From JBCFBK01 sp038562555 (GTDB lineage Bacteria > Bacteroidota > Bacteroidia > Bacteroidales > Prolixibacteraceae), in the NCBI GenBank assembly GCA_038562555.1, contig JBCFBK010000002.1, positions 218,066 to 282,065 of the forward strand: 64,000 nucleotides of DNA, given 5' to 3'. Positions 52,601-60,915 of the stretch are shown here, piece by piece. The stretch's first letter is position 1, and each line of letters begins with the position of its first letter. Under the pieces are notes generated by a model that was not told the DNA's origin, ran no database searches, and was given only the letters and a program-made list of their open reading frames with translations. A program made the translations under genes and the position numbers.

Positions 52601-53749
52601 ATGAGAATTCAGATAGACGGTACGAACACACAAAACAAAGGTGCAGAATTAATGCTCATTTCCATTTTGGAACAAATTGAAGAACGACACCCGGAGGCGG
52701 ATGTACTTTTTAATTCGATTACCAGCAGCGCGAAAAAAATTGATACCCGGCTTTCTCTCAGACGTGACCTCGCTGTCCGTTTGGGAGGACGTTATACGAC
52801 AGCGCTTTTAAGGTTGTTCGGATATCCCGATCTCCCGCTTTTCTCGGAATTCAATCCGTTAAAAAATATCGATCTGGTACTGGATGCCAGCGGATTCAGG
52901 TTAAGCGACCAATGGAATTATTCAATCGGGTATTACGACAGACTGGAGAACTACTATAAAGAACTGAAAGAAAGCGGAACCAAAATCATCTTGCTGCCGC
53001 AAGCCTTTGGCCCGTTCAACACTGAACTGGGCAAACGGGGCATTGATATCCTGAATAAGTATACCGATCTGGTGATCGCACGCGAATCGGTATCAAAGAA
53101 TTACCTGTTGGAAGCAGGCGCCGATGCGGCTAAGATTATTCAATATCCCGATTTCACGATACAGACCTCAGGGGTGTTTCCCGACCGGTACAAGGGCATT
53201 AAAGGCCAGGTATGCGTCATCCCCAATAAAAAAATGATCACGCACACGGTATTGGAGGCTGAAGAATACCTTTTCAATCTCAAGGTCATCATCGCAAAGA
53301 TCCTGAAAACGGGCAGGGAGGTTTTCCTGCTCAATCATGAAGCTGAGGGTGACCTGGAGATCTGCCGTGAGATAAGCCGGCATTTCAGTAAACCCTTACC
53401 TGTTCTCACAAACCTGAATGCCAGGGAAATAAAAGGGGTCATCGGCGCCTCCCTGATGGTCATTTCTTCCCGTTATCACGGTGTGGCGAGTGCGCTAAAT
53501 CAGGGTGTTCCCTGCCTTGCCACCAGTTGGAGCCATAAATACGAAATGCTTTTCCAGGACTTCGGTCTGACAGGAAAGATCATCGATGTCAACCATAGTC
53601 CGCAACAAACCTGGACTAAAATAGAAGCGTTGCTTACACCGTCGGAGAACGAAAAAATGAGACAGCATCTTAATACGAGGAAAGGCGCGCTCAGCACGCA
53701 AATTAAAACCATGTGGGACGTCGTCTGGACAAAAGCCGGCCTAAGCTGA
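52601..53749 (+). CDS. Polysaccharide pyruvyl transferase family protein (copy 2)
   Basis: 382 aa: IQIDGTNTQNKGAELML at the start (the NKGAE element of this group), LPQAFGPFNTELGK and, near the end, SSRYHGVASALNQGVPCLATSW. Only distantly related to the first copy (47747), so the two probably modify different sugars. Confidence 0.88.
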   Translation: MRIQIDGTNTQNKGAELMLISILEQIEERHPEADVLFNSITSSAKKIDTRLSLRRDLAVRLGGRYTTALLRLFGYPDLPLFSEFNPLKNIDLVLDASGFRLSDQWNYSIGYYDRLENYYKELKESGTKIILLPQAFGPFNTELGKRGIDILNKYTDLVIARESVSKNYLLEAGADAAKIIQYPDFTIQTSGVFPDRYKGIKGQVCVIPNKKMITHTVLEAEEYLFNLKVIIAKILKTGREVFLLNHEAEGDLEICREISRHFSKPLPVLTNLNAREIKGVIGASLMVISSRYHGVASALNQGVPCLATSWSHKYEMLFQDFGLTGKIIDVNHSPQQTWTKIEALLTPSENEKMRQHLNTRKGALSTQIKTMWDVVWTKAGLS

Positions 53750-53780
53750 TTTCCCCCAACATTTTTGATTACCGCCATCC

Positions 53781-53812
53781 GCGCAGGAATTCCCGGAAAA
53801 CGATTCCTGCGC
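53781..53812. repeat. 10-bp inverted repeat after pyruvyl transferase 2
   Basis: GCGCAGGAAT and ATTCCTGCGC are exact complements around a 12-nt loop. It lies 31 nt after the stop and 54 nt before the next gene and has no T tract, so it is not an obvious terminator. Confidence 0.55.
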
Positions 53813-53866
53813 AGAGCACCAGAGTCTATACCTATTTAATAACCGTCATTTTAAAAATTTAAGCGG

Positions 53867-54265
53867 ATGAATGTAAGTTCACTTTCTTACAAAAATTCCC
53901 ACCTTTGGAAAAAATCGGGAGAACTGATTGAGAAGACAGGTTCACTTGAACCCCTTCCTGATGAACCACAGAATGAATTGTTTCGGCAGTTTAAGATGGC
54001 GGTGTTTTCAATTCAACAGGATATCCAGGAAGCTTATTCACATCATGATCAGCAGTTTATCCTCTACTATTTTTCGAAAGCAAAATCATCATGCCTGATT
54101 GTGGAAGAAATGTTGATTAAGATCGGGAAAACATTTCCACTGGAATATTATTCAGAATACCTCAATCGTCTCGACGAAATGAAGTCAATACTCGACAATT
54201 ATATCCATTTGAGCCAGATTAATCTCAGCATTGAAAATAAAAGAAAAGGTAACCAACAATATTGA
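53867..54265 (+). CDS. Four-helix-bundle protein (S23/IVS-protein-like)
   Basis: 132 aa, all helical, soluble. The pattern YKNSHLWKKSGELIEKTG, FRQFKMAVFSIQQDIQEAY, then YFSKAKSSCLIVEEMLI follows the four-helix-bundle family named after proteins encoded in 23S rRNA intervening sequences, though strongly diverged. Members occur in Bacteroidota polysaccharide loci without known function. gmd follows after 30 nt. Confidence 0.72.
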   Translation: MNVSSLSYKNSHLWKKSGELIEKTGSLEPLPDEPQNELFRQFKMAVFSIQQDIQEAYSHHDQQFILYYFSKAKSSCLIVEEMLIKIGKTFPLEYYSEYLNRLDEMKSILDNYIHLSQINLSIENKRKGNQQY

Positions 54266-54295
54266 TTAAAACGATCATTCTAAAATAATCACTGT

Positions 54296-55450
54296 ATGGC
54301 AAAAGTAGCTTTAATCACCGGCATCACCGGCCAGGACGGGGCATATCTTTCAGAGTTCCTCCTGAAAAAAGGGTATATCGTTCATGGTCTTAAGCGGCGT
54401 TCTTCGATGTTCAATACGGACCGGATCGATCACCTTTATCAGGATCCGCATGCCAATCACCGTAATCTGATCCTGCATTACGGCGATCTGACCGACAGTA
54501 TGAACCTGACCAGGATCATTCAGGAAGTTCAGCCTGATGAGATTTACAACCTAGCGGCCATGAGTCATGTCAAAGTCAGTTTCGACACCCCCGAATACAC
54601 CGCCAATGCAGACGGCATAGGAACGCTCCGTATTTTGGAAGCTGTGCGGCTGCTTGGTTTGAAAAGCCGGATCTATCAGGCTTCAACATCCGAGTTATAC
54701 GGCCTCGTTCAGCAGGTGCCTCAGTCAGAAGAGACACCGTTCTATCCACGTTCACCTTACGCGGTTGCCAAGCTTTACGCCTACTGGATTACGGTAAACT
54801 ACAGAGAAGCATACGGCATGCATGCCAGCAACGGGATCTTGTTCAACCATGAATCACCAATCCGCGGTGAAACATTTGTCACCCGTAAAGTTACCCGGGC
54901 TATCTCGCGTATTGCCCTGGGCATGCAGGACAAACTATTTATGGGAAACCTGTCGTCAAGACGTGACTGGGGGCACGCCAAGGATTACGTAAAAGCGATG
55001 TATCTCATCCTGCAGCAGGATGAGCCCTCCGATTACGTGATTGCCACCGGAATTACAACAACGATCCGTGACTTCATCAAAATGGCCTGTTTCGAGATCG
55101 GACTTGAGATCGTATTCAAAGGTGAAGGCGCCGACGAGAAGGGTTATCTTGCCGGTATTGATGAGAAACTGTTCATGGAAAAAGTAGGTTATGCTTATCT
55201 GGCAGGAATCAAGAAAAGAATTGAAGATGGCACGGCCGAGGTGATCAATATTGATCCCATGTACTTCCGGCCAACCGAAGTCGACCTGCTCATAGGCGAT
55301 CCGACCAAGGCCCAGACCCGTTTGGGATGGCAACCTCAGTACGATCTGAAAAGCCTGGTAAAGGACATGATGCAATCGGATATCAACCTGATGCAGAAAG
55401 ACGCCTATCTGCAGGATCGCGGATACCGGATCCTGAATTATTTTGAATAA
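54296..55450 (+). CDS. gmd: GDP-mannose 4,6-dehydratase
   Basis: First step of GDP-L-fucose (or GDP-rhamnose) synthesis from GDP-mannose. NAD(P) motif GITGQDG (9-15) and active site T131/E133 in ASTSELYG with Y155-AVAK159, numbering almost as in E. coli Gmd. FNHESPIRGETFVTRKVTRA is the product-binding loop. 384 aa, normal. Followed by fcl, so fucose is the likely product. Confidence 0.96.
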   Translation: MAKVALITGITGQDGAYLSEFLLKKGYIVHGLKRRSSMFNTDRIDHLYQDPHANHRNLILHYGDLTDSMNLTRIIQEVQPDEIYNLAAMSHVKVSFDTPEYTANADGIGTLRILEAVRLLGLKSRIYQASTSELYGLVQQVPQSEETPFYPRSPYAVAKLYAYWITVNYREAYGMHASNGILFNHESPIRGETFVTRKVTRAISRIALGMQDKLFMGNLSSRRDWGHAKDYVKAMYLILQQDEPSDYVIATGITTTIRDFIKMACFEIGLEIVFKGEGADEKGYLAGIDEKLFMEKVGYAYLAGIKKRIEDGTAEVINIDPMYFRPTEVDLLIGDPTKAQTRLGWQPQYDLKSLVKDMMQSDINLMQKDAYLQDRGYRILNYFE

Positions 55451-55466
55451 CAAAAATTATCCTTCT

Positions 55467-55558
55467 GCGTTGTGTTGATTTATTTTTAACCGATTCGTAT
55501 CTTGCTGTCCTGTTAAATCACTCAATCTGCGCAGAAGCGGCATGATCAAGCACAACGC
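55467..55558. repeat. Imperfect inverted repeat between gmd and fcl
   Basis: GCGTTGTGTTGAT (55467-55479) pairs with ATCAAGCACAACGC (55545-55558) over 13 bp with one bulged base, enclosing 65 nt. CTTCTGCG (55462-55469) can instead pair with CGCAGAAG (55530-55537), so two folds compete. No reading frame inside. Confidence 0.45.
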
Positions 55559-55609
55559 GGGACTCTTAGCCCGCTCTGGCAACTAAAGAAAATTAAATTT
55601 ATTTCCTGG

Positions 55610-56737
55610 ATGAAAAATGATAGCAAGATATACATAGCCGGCCACCGGGGTCTTGTGGGCTCGGCCATTTACAAACAACTAACGGGAAAAGGGTATGATC
55701 AGTTTGTCCTGAGGACACACGAGGAACTGGATCTCACGAACCAGCAGGCTGTGGCCGGATTTTTCGCCAATGAAAAACCGGAATATGTTTTCCTGGCCGC
55801 AGCCCGTGTCGGCGGCATTATGGCCAACTCAATCTACCGGGGGCAGTTTATTTACGAAAACCTGATGATCCAGAATAACGTGATTCATCAGGCATGGCTG
55901 AACGGCGTAAAAAAGCTGTTGTTTCTCGGCAGCACCTGTATTTATCCCCGGGAAGCACCGCAACCGATGCCTGAAGACAGTTTACTGACATCTCCGCTGG
56001 AGTATACCAATGAGCCTTACGCTGTTGCCAAAATCACCGGCATAAAAATGTGCGAAAGTTATAATCTCCAGTACGGAACAAACTTCCTGTCGGTAATGCC
56101 TACCAATCTGTATGGGCCAAACGATAATTTTGACCTTGAAAAATCGCACGTTCTTCCAGCCCTGATCAGGAAAATCTACCTGGGGAAATGTCTGGAAGAA
56201 AACAACTGGACAGACCTCCGCAGAGACCTGGACAAAAGACCAATAGAGTCAGTCTCCGGGAATGCTTCGGACGAACAGATTGAAGGTATTCTTCTAAAAT
56301 ATGGCATAAAAAAAGCAGGTGCAAAAAACGTGTTCGTCGAAATCTGGGGCTCAGGCAAACCAATGCGGGAATTTCTTTGGAGCGAGGACATGGCCAACGC
56401 CTGTATCTTTGTTATGGAACACATTGACTTCAGGGATCTGATCCCCAAAAACCAGTCGGAAATCCGGAATACCCATATCAATATTGGAACCGGAGAGGAA
56501 ATCAGCATCCGGGAACTCGCAACGCTCATAAAAGAAACCATTGGCTTTAACGGCGGTCTTAGCTTTAATACCTCCAAACCAGATGGTACCATGCGTAAGC
56601 TGACCGACCCGGGAAAACTGAATAGTCTGGGATGGAAACATACGGTTGGCATTGAAAGTGGTATCGAACGGCTTTATGCTTGGTATCTGAAAAACCTTCG
56701 TGAAATCAAGTCAGAAACAGTAAAGAATGAGGTTTAA
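55610..56737 (+). CDS. fcl: GDP-L-fucose synthase
   Basis: Epimerase/reductase turning GDP-4-keto-6-deoxymannose into GDP-L-fucose. G11-HRG14-LVG17 NADP motif, catalytic S108-TC110 and Y137-AVAK141. 375 aa compared with 321 in E. coli; the extra is mainly an insertion at about 195-245 (DLRRDLDKRPIESVSG to GIKKAGAKNVFVE), a known variant in Bacteroidota. The closing motif GSGKPMREFLW is intact. Confidence 0.95.
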   Translation: MKNDSKIYIAGHRGLVGSAIYKQLTGKGYDQFVLRTHEELDLTNQQAVAGFFANEKPEYVFLAAARVGGIMANSIYRGQFIYENLMIQNNVIHQAWLNGVKKLLFLGSTCIYPREAPQPMPEDSLLTSPLEYTNEPYAVAKITGIKMCESYNLQYGTNFLSVMPTNLYGPNDNFDLEKSHVLPALIRKIYLGKCLEENNWTDLRRDLDKRPIESVSGNASDEQIEGILLKYGIKKAGAKNVFVEIWGSGKPMREFLWSEDMANACIFVMEHIDFRDLIPKNQSEIRNTHINIGTGEEISIRELATLIKETIGFNGGLSFNTSKPDGTMRKLTDPGKLNSLGWKHTVGIESGIERLYAWYLKNLREIKSETVKNEV

Positions 56738-56767
56738 AACGAAAGCAGTTCCAGGCTCAAAAGTTTG

Positions 56768-56775
56768 TATATTTG
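56768..56775 (+). promoter_or_regulatory. Candidate internal -7 box before manC
   Basis: TATATTTG, a perfect TAnnTTTG match, 31 nt before the manC ATG in a 69-nt gap. No clear -33 element. It could give manC and the vanZ-like gene transcription independent of the main promoter. Confidence 0.45.
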
Positions 56776-56806
56776 CCTTTATTCCCGGGGTTGAAACTCT
56801 AAAAAT

Positions 56807-57871
56807 ATGAAACAAGATACTTACCTGATTGTAATGGCCGGAGGAATCGGCAGCCGGTTTTGGCCGATGAGTACGGAGGAGAAACCCAAACAGTTTCTCG
56901 ACATGCTGGGAACGGGAAGAACGCTTTTTCAGCAAACCATCGACCGGTTTCAGGACATTTGTCCGACTGAAAACATACTGGTGGTAACTTCCGGAAAATA
57001 TCTGGCGATTGTGAAAGAACAGTGTCCGCAACTCATGGATGAAAACATCCTGGCCGAACCCTGCATGCGCAACACAGCCCCTTGCATTGCCTATGCCAGC
57101 TATAAAATCAAAAAAATCAATACCGAAGCGACGATTATCGTTACTCCGGCCGATCACCTGATCGCTGACAGGAGCGCATTCCGGGATGCGATACTGAAAG
57201 GGCTTGACTTTGTCGAATCAACCCCGGCTATCCTGACTCTCGGTATCCAGCCCCGGCATCCAGAAACAGGATACGGGTACATCCAGATGAACGACAAGAA
57301 TAAGGAGATTTCGTCTGTCAGCGCCTTCCGTGAAAAACCCGATCTGGCAACTGCCATCTCATACCTGAGTGAAAATCGTTTCCTCTGGAATTCGGGGATC
57401 TTCCTGTGGTCGATCGACGCAATCATTCGGGCATTTGAAAAGTACAGTCCGGAACTGGCCCGTGTATTTGAAGAAGGAATCCCTTTTTATTACACCGGCA
57501 GGGAACAGGATTACATTAATCAGATTTATCCGGAATGCGAAAATATTTCAATTGACTACAGTATTCTCGAAAAGACAGACAACCTATATGTCCAAAGGGT
57601 TAATTTTGACTGGTCAGACCTGGGTACCTGGAGTGCTTTATGGGAAAAAGCAGGAAAGGGCGAATTTGGAAATGTTTCTTTTTCCCCGAATTCATCCTTC
57701 TATGAGAGTTCCGATAATATCGTACATGTTTCACCGGAAAAAACGGTCGTTATTCAGGGACTGACTGACTATATTGTCGTGGAAGCGAATAACACGCTGC
57801 TCATATGTAGTAAAAAAGAGGAACAGCGTATTAAAATTTTCCTGAACGATTCCATCAAAAAACTGACATGA
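56807..57871 (+). CDS. manC: Mannose-1-phosphate guanylyltransferase
   Basis: Makes GDP-mannose, the substrate of Gmd. AGGIGSRFWP (11-20), KPKQFLDML, and VTPADHLIAD; the 354-aa protein is the single-domain type, without the C-terminal phosphomannose-isomerase domain of ManC/AlgA. FREKPDLATAISYL and FLWNSGIFLW confirm the family. Overlaps the next gene by 4 nt. Confidence 0.94.
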   Translation: MKQDTYLIVMAGGIGSRFWPMSTEEKPKQFLDMLGTGRTLFQQTIDRFQDICPTENILVVTSGKYLAIVKEQCPQLMDENILAEPCMRNTAPCIAYASYKIKKINTEATIIVTPADHLIADRSAFRDAILKGLDFVESTPAILTLGIQPRHPETGYGYIQMNDKNKEISSVSAFREKPDLATAISYLSENRFLWNSGIFLWSIDAIIRAFEKYSPELARVFEEGIPFYYTGREQDYINQIYPECENISIDYSILEKTDNLYVQRVNFDWSDLGTWSALWEKAGKGEFGNVSFSPNSSFYESSDNIVHVSPEKTVVIQGLTDYIVVEANNTLLICSKKEEQRIKIFLNDSIKKLT

Positions 57872-58290
57872 TTTCAGTGACCATTATCAGCATCGCCAAC
57901 AAATATTTCCCGCTGTTAAAAACAATAACAATTGTCTGGCTCATCCTGATAACTTTGCTGTGTTTAATTCCGCAGGATGATCTTCCACAAACTGAATTGA
58001 TTCCGCATTTAGACAAGCTGGTCCATTTTTCACTTTATTTTGTTTTGACCGTGTTGAGCCTGATTGTTTACCGTAAACCCAAACTTCGGGGTAAAATATT
58101 GATTATGACCGGTATTTTTGTTTTTAGCCTACTCATTGAAATCATGCAAGGCATCCTGCCATTCGGAAGGACTTTTTCGTTGACAGATTTGTTGGCTAAC
58201 TTGAGTGGCATAGCAACCGGTTTTCTTCTGTTTCAGGTGGTGAAGGTTTTACCTGGACAAACAATAAAAGACGTCCGATCCGAGTTATAG
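57868..58290 (+). CDS. VanZ-like membrane protein
   Basis: 140 aa, four membrane helices. PHLDKLVHFSLYFVL and the later LIEIMQGILPFGRTFSLTDL followed by ANLSGIATG are the VanZ-family core. VanZ-like proteins are frequent near envelope polysaccharide genes but have no agreed biochemical role. 4-nt overlap (ATGA) with manC. Confidence 0.85.
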   Translation: MISVTIISIANKYFPLLKTITIVWLILITLLCLIPQDDLPQTELIPHLDKLVHFSLYFVLTVLSLIVYRKPKLRGKILIMTGIFVFSLLIEIMQGILPFGRTFSLTDLLANLSGIATGFLLFQVVKVLPGQTIKDVRSEL

Positions 58291-58312
58291 ATATAACTAA
58301 TTCAGTCGCTGG

Positions 58313-58371
58313 CGACGGTATTTCCGTCGTTGCTCCCCGGCCTCAGGAGATCATTCTCCGATCCAGGCCGG
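58313..58371 (+). other. Two consecutive stem-loops before the priming transferase gene
   Basis: CGACGG/CCGTCG (58313-58318, 58324-58329) with a 5-nt loop, then CCGGCCT (58337-58343) paired to AGGCCGG (58365-58371) enclosing GGAGA/TCTCC. No T tract follows. They fill the first part of the 260-nt gap between the vanZ-like gene and the priming transferase and may be a terminator-like attenuator or a structured leader; nothing gene-like is seen in the rest. Confidence 0.5.
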
Positions 58372-58550
58372 AAACTTTCTAAATCAATTTATTAATCTGC
58401 CGCTTCATCTGCATTAGGGGTTGAATGGTGCGTGGTTTCCTGGCAGGAAGCTAGAATAAGCCTTTTCCTGGCGTCTGCAAACCTATAAACTCTTAATAAA
58501 ACATTTCGGAGAAAAACGAGGACAGTTTTTTAACATTAAAACCTTAAATC

Positions 58551-59954
58551 ATGTTTAAAGAGCGTGAATCAGTTATTGCAAAAGTAAGCGTGAGCCTGCA
58601 GGTAATTCTCTCCATTGCTTGTTTTCTGCTGGTTTGGTATATGACCGAGGAATCGGCTGCCCGCAGATTGATCGCATCCAGAGAAATTAATAATACGGTG
58701 GTTATTATCGCACTGCTCTGGTACATCATTTTTGACCAGTACAACCTTGGAAAAATCTTTCGCACAGCCGGCTATTTGTCGATTGTAAAGAACTACCTGA
58801 AAGCAATCCTCACGGGAATCGTTTCTCTCTTTGCCATAAACCTGTTGCTTGATTATGAATCTTTAAGACCGGAACGGCTGGGTATTTTCGCAATGCTGAA
58901 CTTCCTTGTCCTGACCTCATACAAAAACTTCCTGTTTGTGATGATGCGCTTTCTGAGACGGAATGGATTTAATAAGCGCCAAATCCTGATTATAGCTGAT
59001 GAAGAATCGTCCGATTACATCGACCAGATAATCAATACAAAAGATTGGGGTTTACAGATCCGTGCCATTATGACGGGAAGTAAAAAAATCAAATCCAGGT
59101 ATTCGGACGAGTATGATGTCATTCCGCTCTCAGCCAACATAAAATCGCTGCTGGACAACAATCCGATAGATGATGTCATTTATTGCCGGTCGGCGTTCAA
59201 TCAAAAAGAAATACAACAGTATATCAGCGACTGTGCTGAAATCGGGATCGGATTCCATCATCAGACCCGTGTAGTCGATGTGGAGCAAATAGAACCCCGG
59301 ATTTCCCTTTTTAATCAGTTACCGTTTATCTCGTATAAGAACAGTCACCACCATTACCTGTCGTTAAAGATCAAGTCGGCCTTCGATTTTTTCTTCAGTC
59401 TGGTCGTCATCATCTTAAGCTCTCCTATTCAGGCTTTCATTGCCCTGGCAATCAAACTGGACGACGGGGGTCCCGCCTTTTTCAAACAGGAACGGGTTGG
59501 ACTGAATGGCCGGCGGTTTTATTGTCTGAAGTTCCGCACCATGGTAGTTGATGCAGAAGCACTTAAAGCACAATTAATGGGACAGAATGAACAGGAGGGT
59601 CCGGTTTTTAAAATCAGCCTTGACCCGCGGGTTACGCGTATAGGAAGATTTTTAAGGAAAACCTCGCTTGACGAATTACCCCAATTTATAAACGTCCTCC
59701 GCGGCGAAATGTCGGTCGTCGGTCCCCGGCCTCCTATTCCTTCGGAGGTTGAAAAATATGAACGCTGGCAAATCAGGAGGCTCAGCATGAAGCCGGGGAT
59801 TACCTGCATCTGGCAGGTTTCAGGGCGGAATAATATACCTTTCCATGAATGGATGAAATTAGACATGGAATACATCGACAACTGGTCGTTGAAACTGGAT
59901 CTGATCCTGATCTTAAAAACAATTAAAGTCATGATTACCGGCGACGGTAAATAA
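58551..59954 (+). CDS. Polyprenyl-phosphate sugar-1-phosphate transferase (WbaP/WcaJ-like)
   Basis: Priming enzyme that loads the first sugar-1-phosphate on undecaprenyl phosphate. 467 aa: four N-terminal helices, a central CoA-binding-like region and the C-terminal bacterial sugar transferase domain with KLDDGGPAFFKQERVG, FYCLKFRTMVVDAE, TSLDELPQFINVLRGEMS and VGPRPP. The full-length, WcaJ-like architecture suggests a hexose such as glucose or galactose, but the sugar is not readable from sequence. Confidence 0.92.
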   Translation: MFKERESVIAKVSVSLQVILSIACFLLVWYMTEESAARRLIASREINNTVVIIALLWYIIFDQYNLGKIFRTAGYLSIVKNYLKAILTGIVSLFAINLLLDYESLRPERLGIFAMLNFLVLTSYKNFLFVMMRFLRRNGFNKRQILIIADEESSDYIDQIINTKDWGLQIRAIMTGSKKIKSRYSDEYDVIPLSANIKSLLDNNPIDDVIYCRSAFNQKEIQQYISDCAEIGIGFHHQTRVVDVEQIEPRISLFNQLPFISYKNSHHHYLSLKIKSAFDFFFSLVVIILSSPIQAFIALAIKLDDGGPAFFKQERVGLNGRRFYCLKFRTMVVDAEALKAQLMGQNEQEGPVFKISLDPRVTRIGRFLRKTSLDELPQFINVLRGEMSVVGPRPPIPSEVEKYERWQIRRLSMKPGITCIWQVSGRNNIPFHEWMKLDMEYIDNWSLKLDLILILKTIKVMITGDGK

Positions 59955-60078
59955 ATACAGGACAAACGCTGAAAAGGGTTGTCTTCCATTTTTACACTGA
60001 CCTCGCGGAACCTTTCGCGATGAATTTTCCGCCATGCGCGGATTCCTATTGATTAATTAAAAATTTAACCGATTGATT

Positions 60079-60861
60079 ATGAAAAACAGAAATTTACATG
60101 TGATGACTATGCTGTTGCTGGTCACGATAATTTTTTCTTCATGTAACACGAAGAAAAACATGGCGTACCTGAGAGACCTGGGAAATCAGATGACCGAGCA
60201 GGGCGCCCCGGCACCTCCCGAAGAGGTTCGACTCAGACCAAACGATAATCTTTTTGTCAGCGTAAAGACGATCAATCCTGAGATCAATGCCCTGTTCACC
60301 AGCGCGACGACCGAAAGTTCATCAGGTCCGCGCTATGAGTCACAGGCCGGGCAGCATGTCTATGGTTATCAGATCGACGTTGACGGGAACATTACCTTGC
60401 CAATTATCGGAAAAGTCAGAGTGGCAGGTTTAACGCTGAGCCAGGCGCAGGCAGCCGTTCAGAAACAGGCAGATGAATACCTGAACGAAGCGAGTATCCA
60501 GGTAAAACTGTTAAACTACAAGATAAGTGTTATGGGCGAGGTCAAATCGCCCGGTGTTTACTATAACTACAACAATGCAATGACCATTCTGGAAGCGATT
60601 GGTATGGCAGGTGGTATTACCGAGTATGCAAGTTTGGTAAATGTTTCCGTTATCCGTAAAACGGATGCCGGAACAAAAGCGTTCAGGATCGACCTGACCA
60701 AAAAGAGTGCGCTCCGGTCTGAAGCCTTTTATATTTACCCAAACGATGCCATTTATATCGATCCGCAATCGCTCAAAAACACCAGGCTAAATTCGGGTAT
60801 GTATGCGCTGTTTCTCTCAAGCGTTTCCACGCTGATCGTTATCTTAAAGTACCTGGAATAA
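60079..60861 (+). CDS. Polysaccharide export lipoprotein (Wza-like)
   Basis: Outer-membrane export component. 260 aa from ATG 60079: lipoprotein signal with lipobox IIFSSC22, then a poly-export domain (RLRPNDNLFVSVKTINPEI and IDVDGNITLPIIGKVRVAGL) and a SLBB-like domain (GEVKSPGVYYNYNNAMTILE). It ends with a hydrophobic helix (ALFLSSVSTLIVIL). Shorter than E. coli Wza (379 aa). 54 nt before the Wzc gene. Confidence 0.9.
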   Translation: MKNRNLHVMTMLLLVTIIFSSCNTKKNMAYLRDLGNQMTEQGAPAPPEEVRLRPNDNLFVSVKTINPEINALFTSATTESSSGPRYESQAGQHVYGYQIDVDGNITLPIIGKVRVAGLTLSQAQAAVQKQADEYLNEASIQVKLLNYKISVMGEVKSPGVYYNYNNAMTILEAIGMAGGITEYASLVNVSVIRKTDAGTKAFRIDLTKKSALRSEAFYIYPNDAIYIDPQSLKNTRLNSGMYALFLSSVSTLIVILKYLE

Positions 60862-60915
60862 GTAATATTCCGAATGAATTGATGATGTGTATTTAATTTC
60901 AGAAAAAAATTTGTC

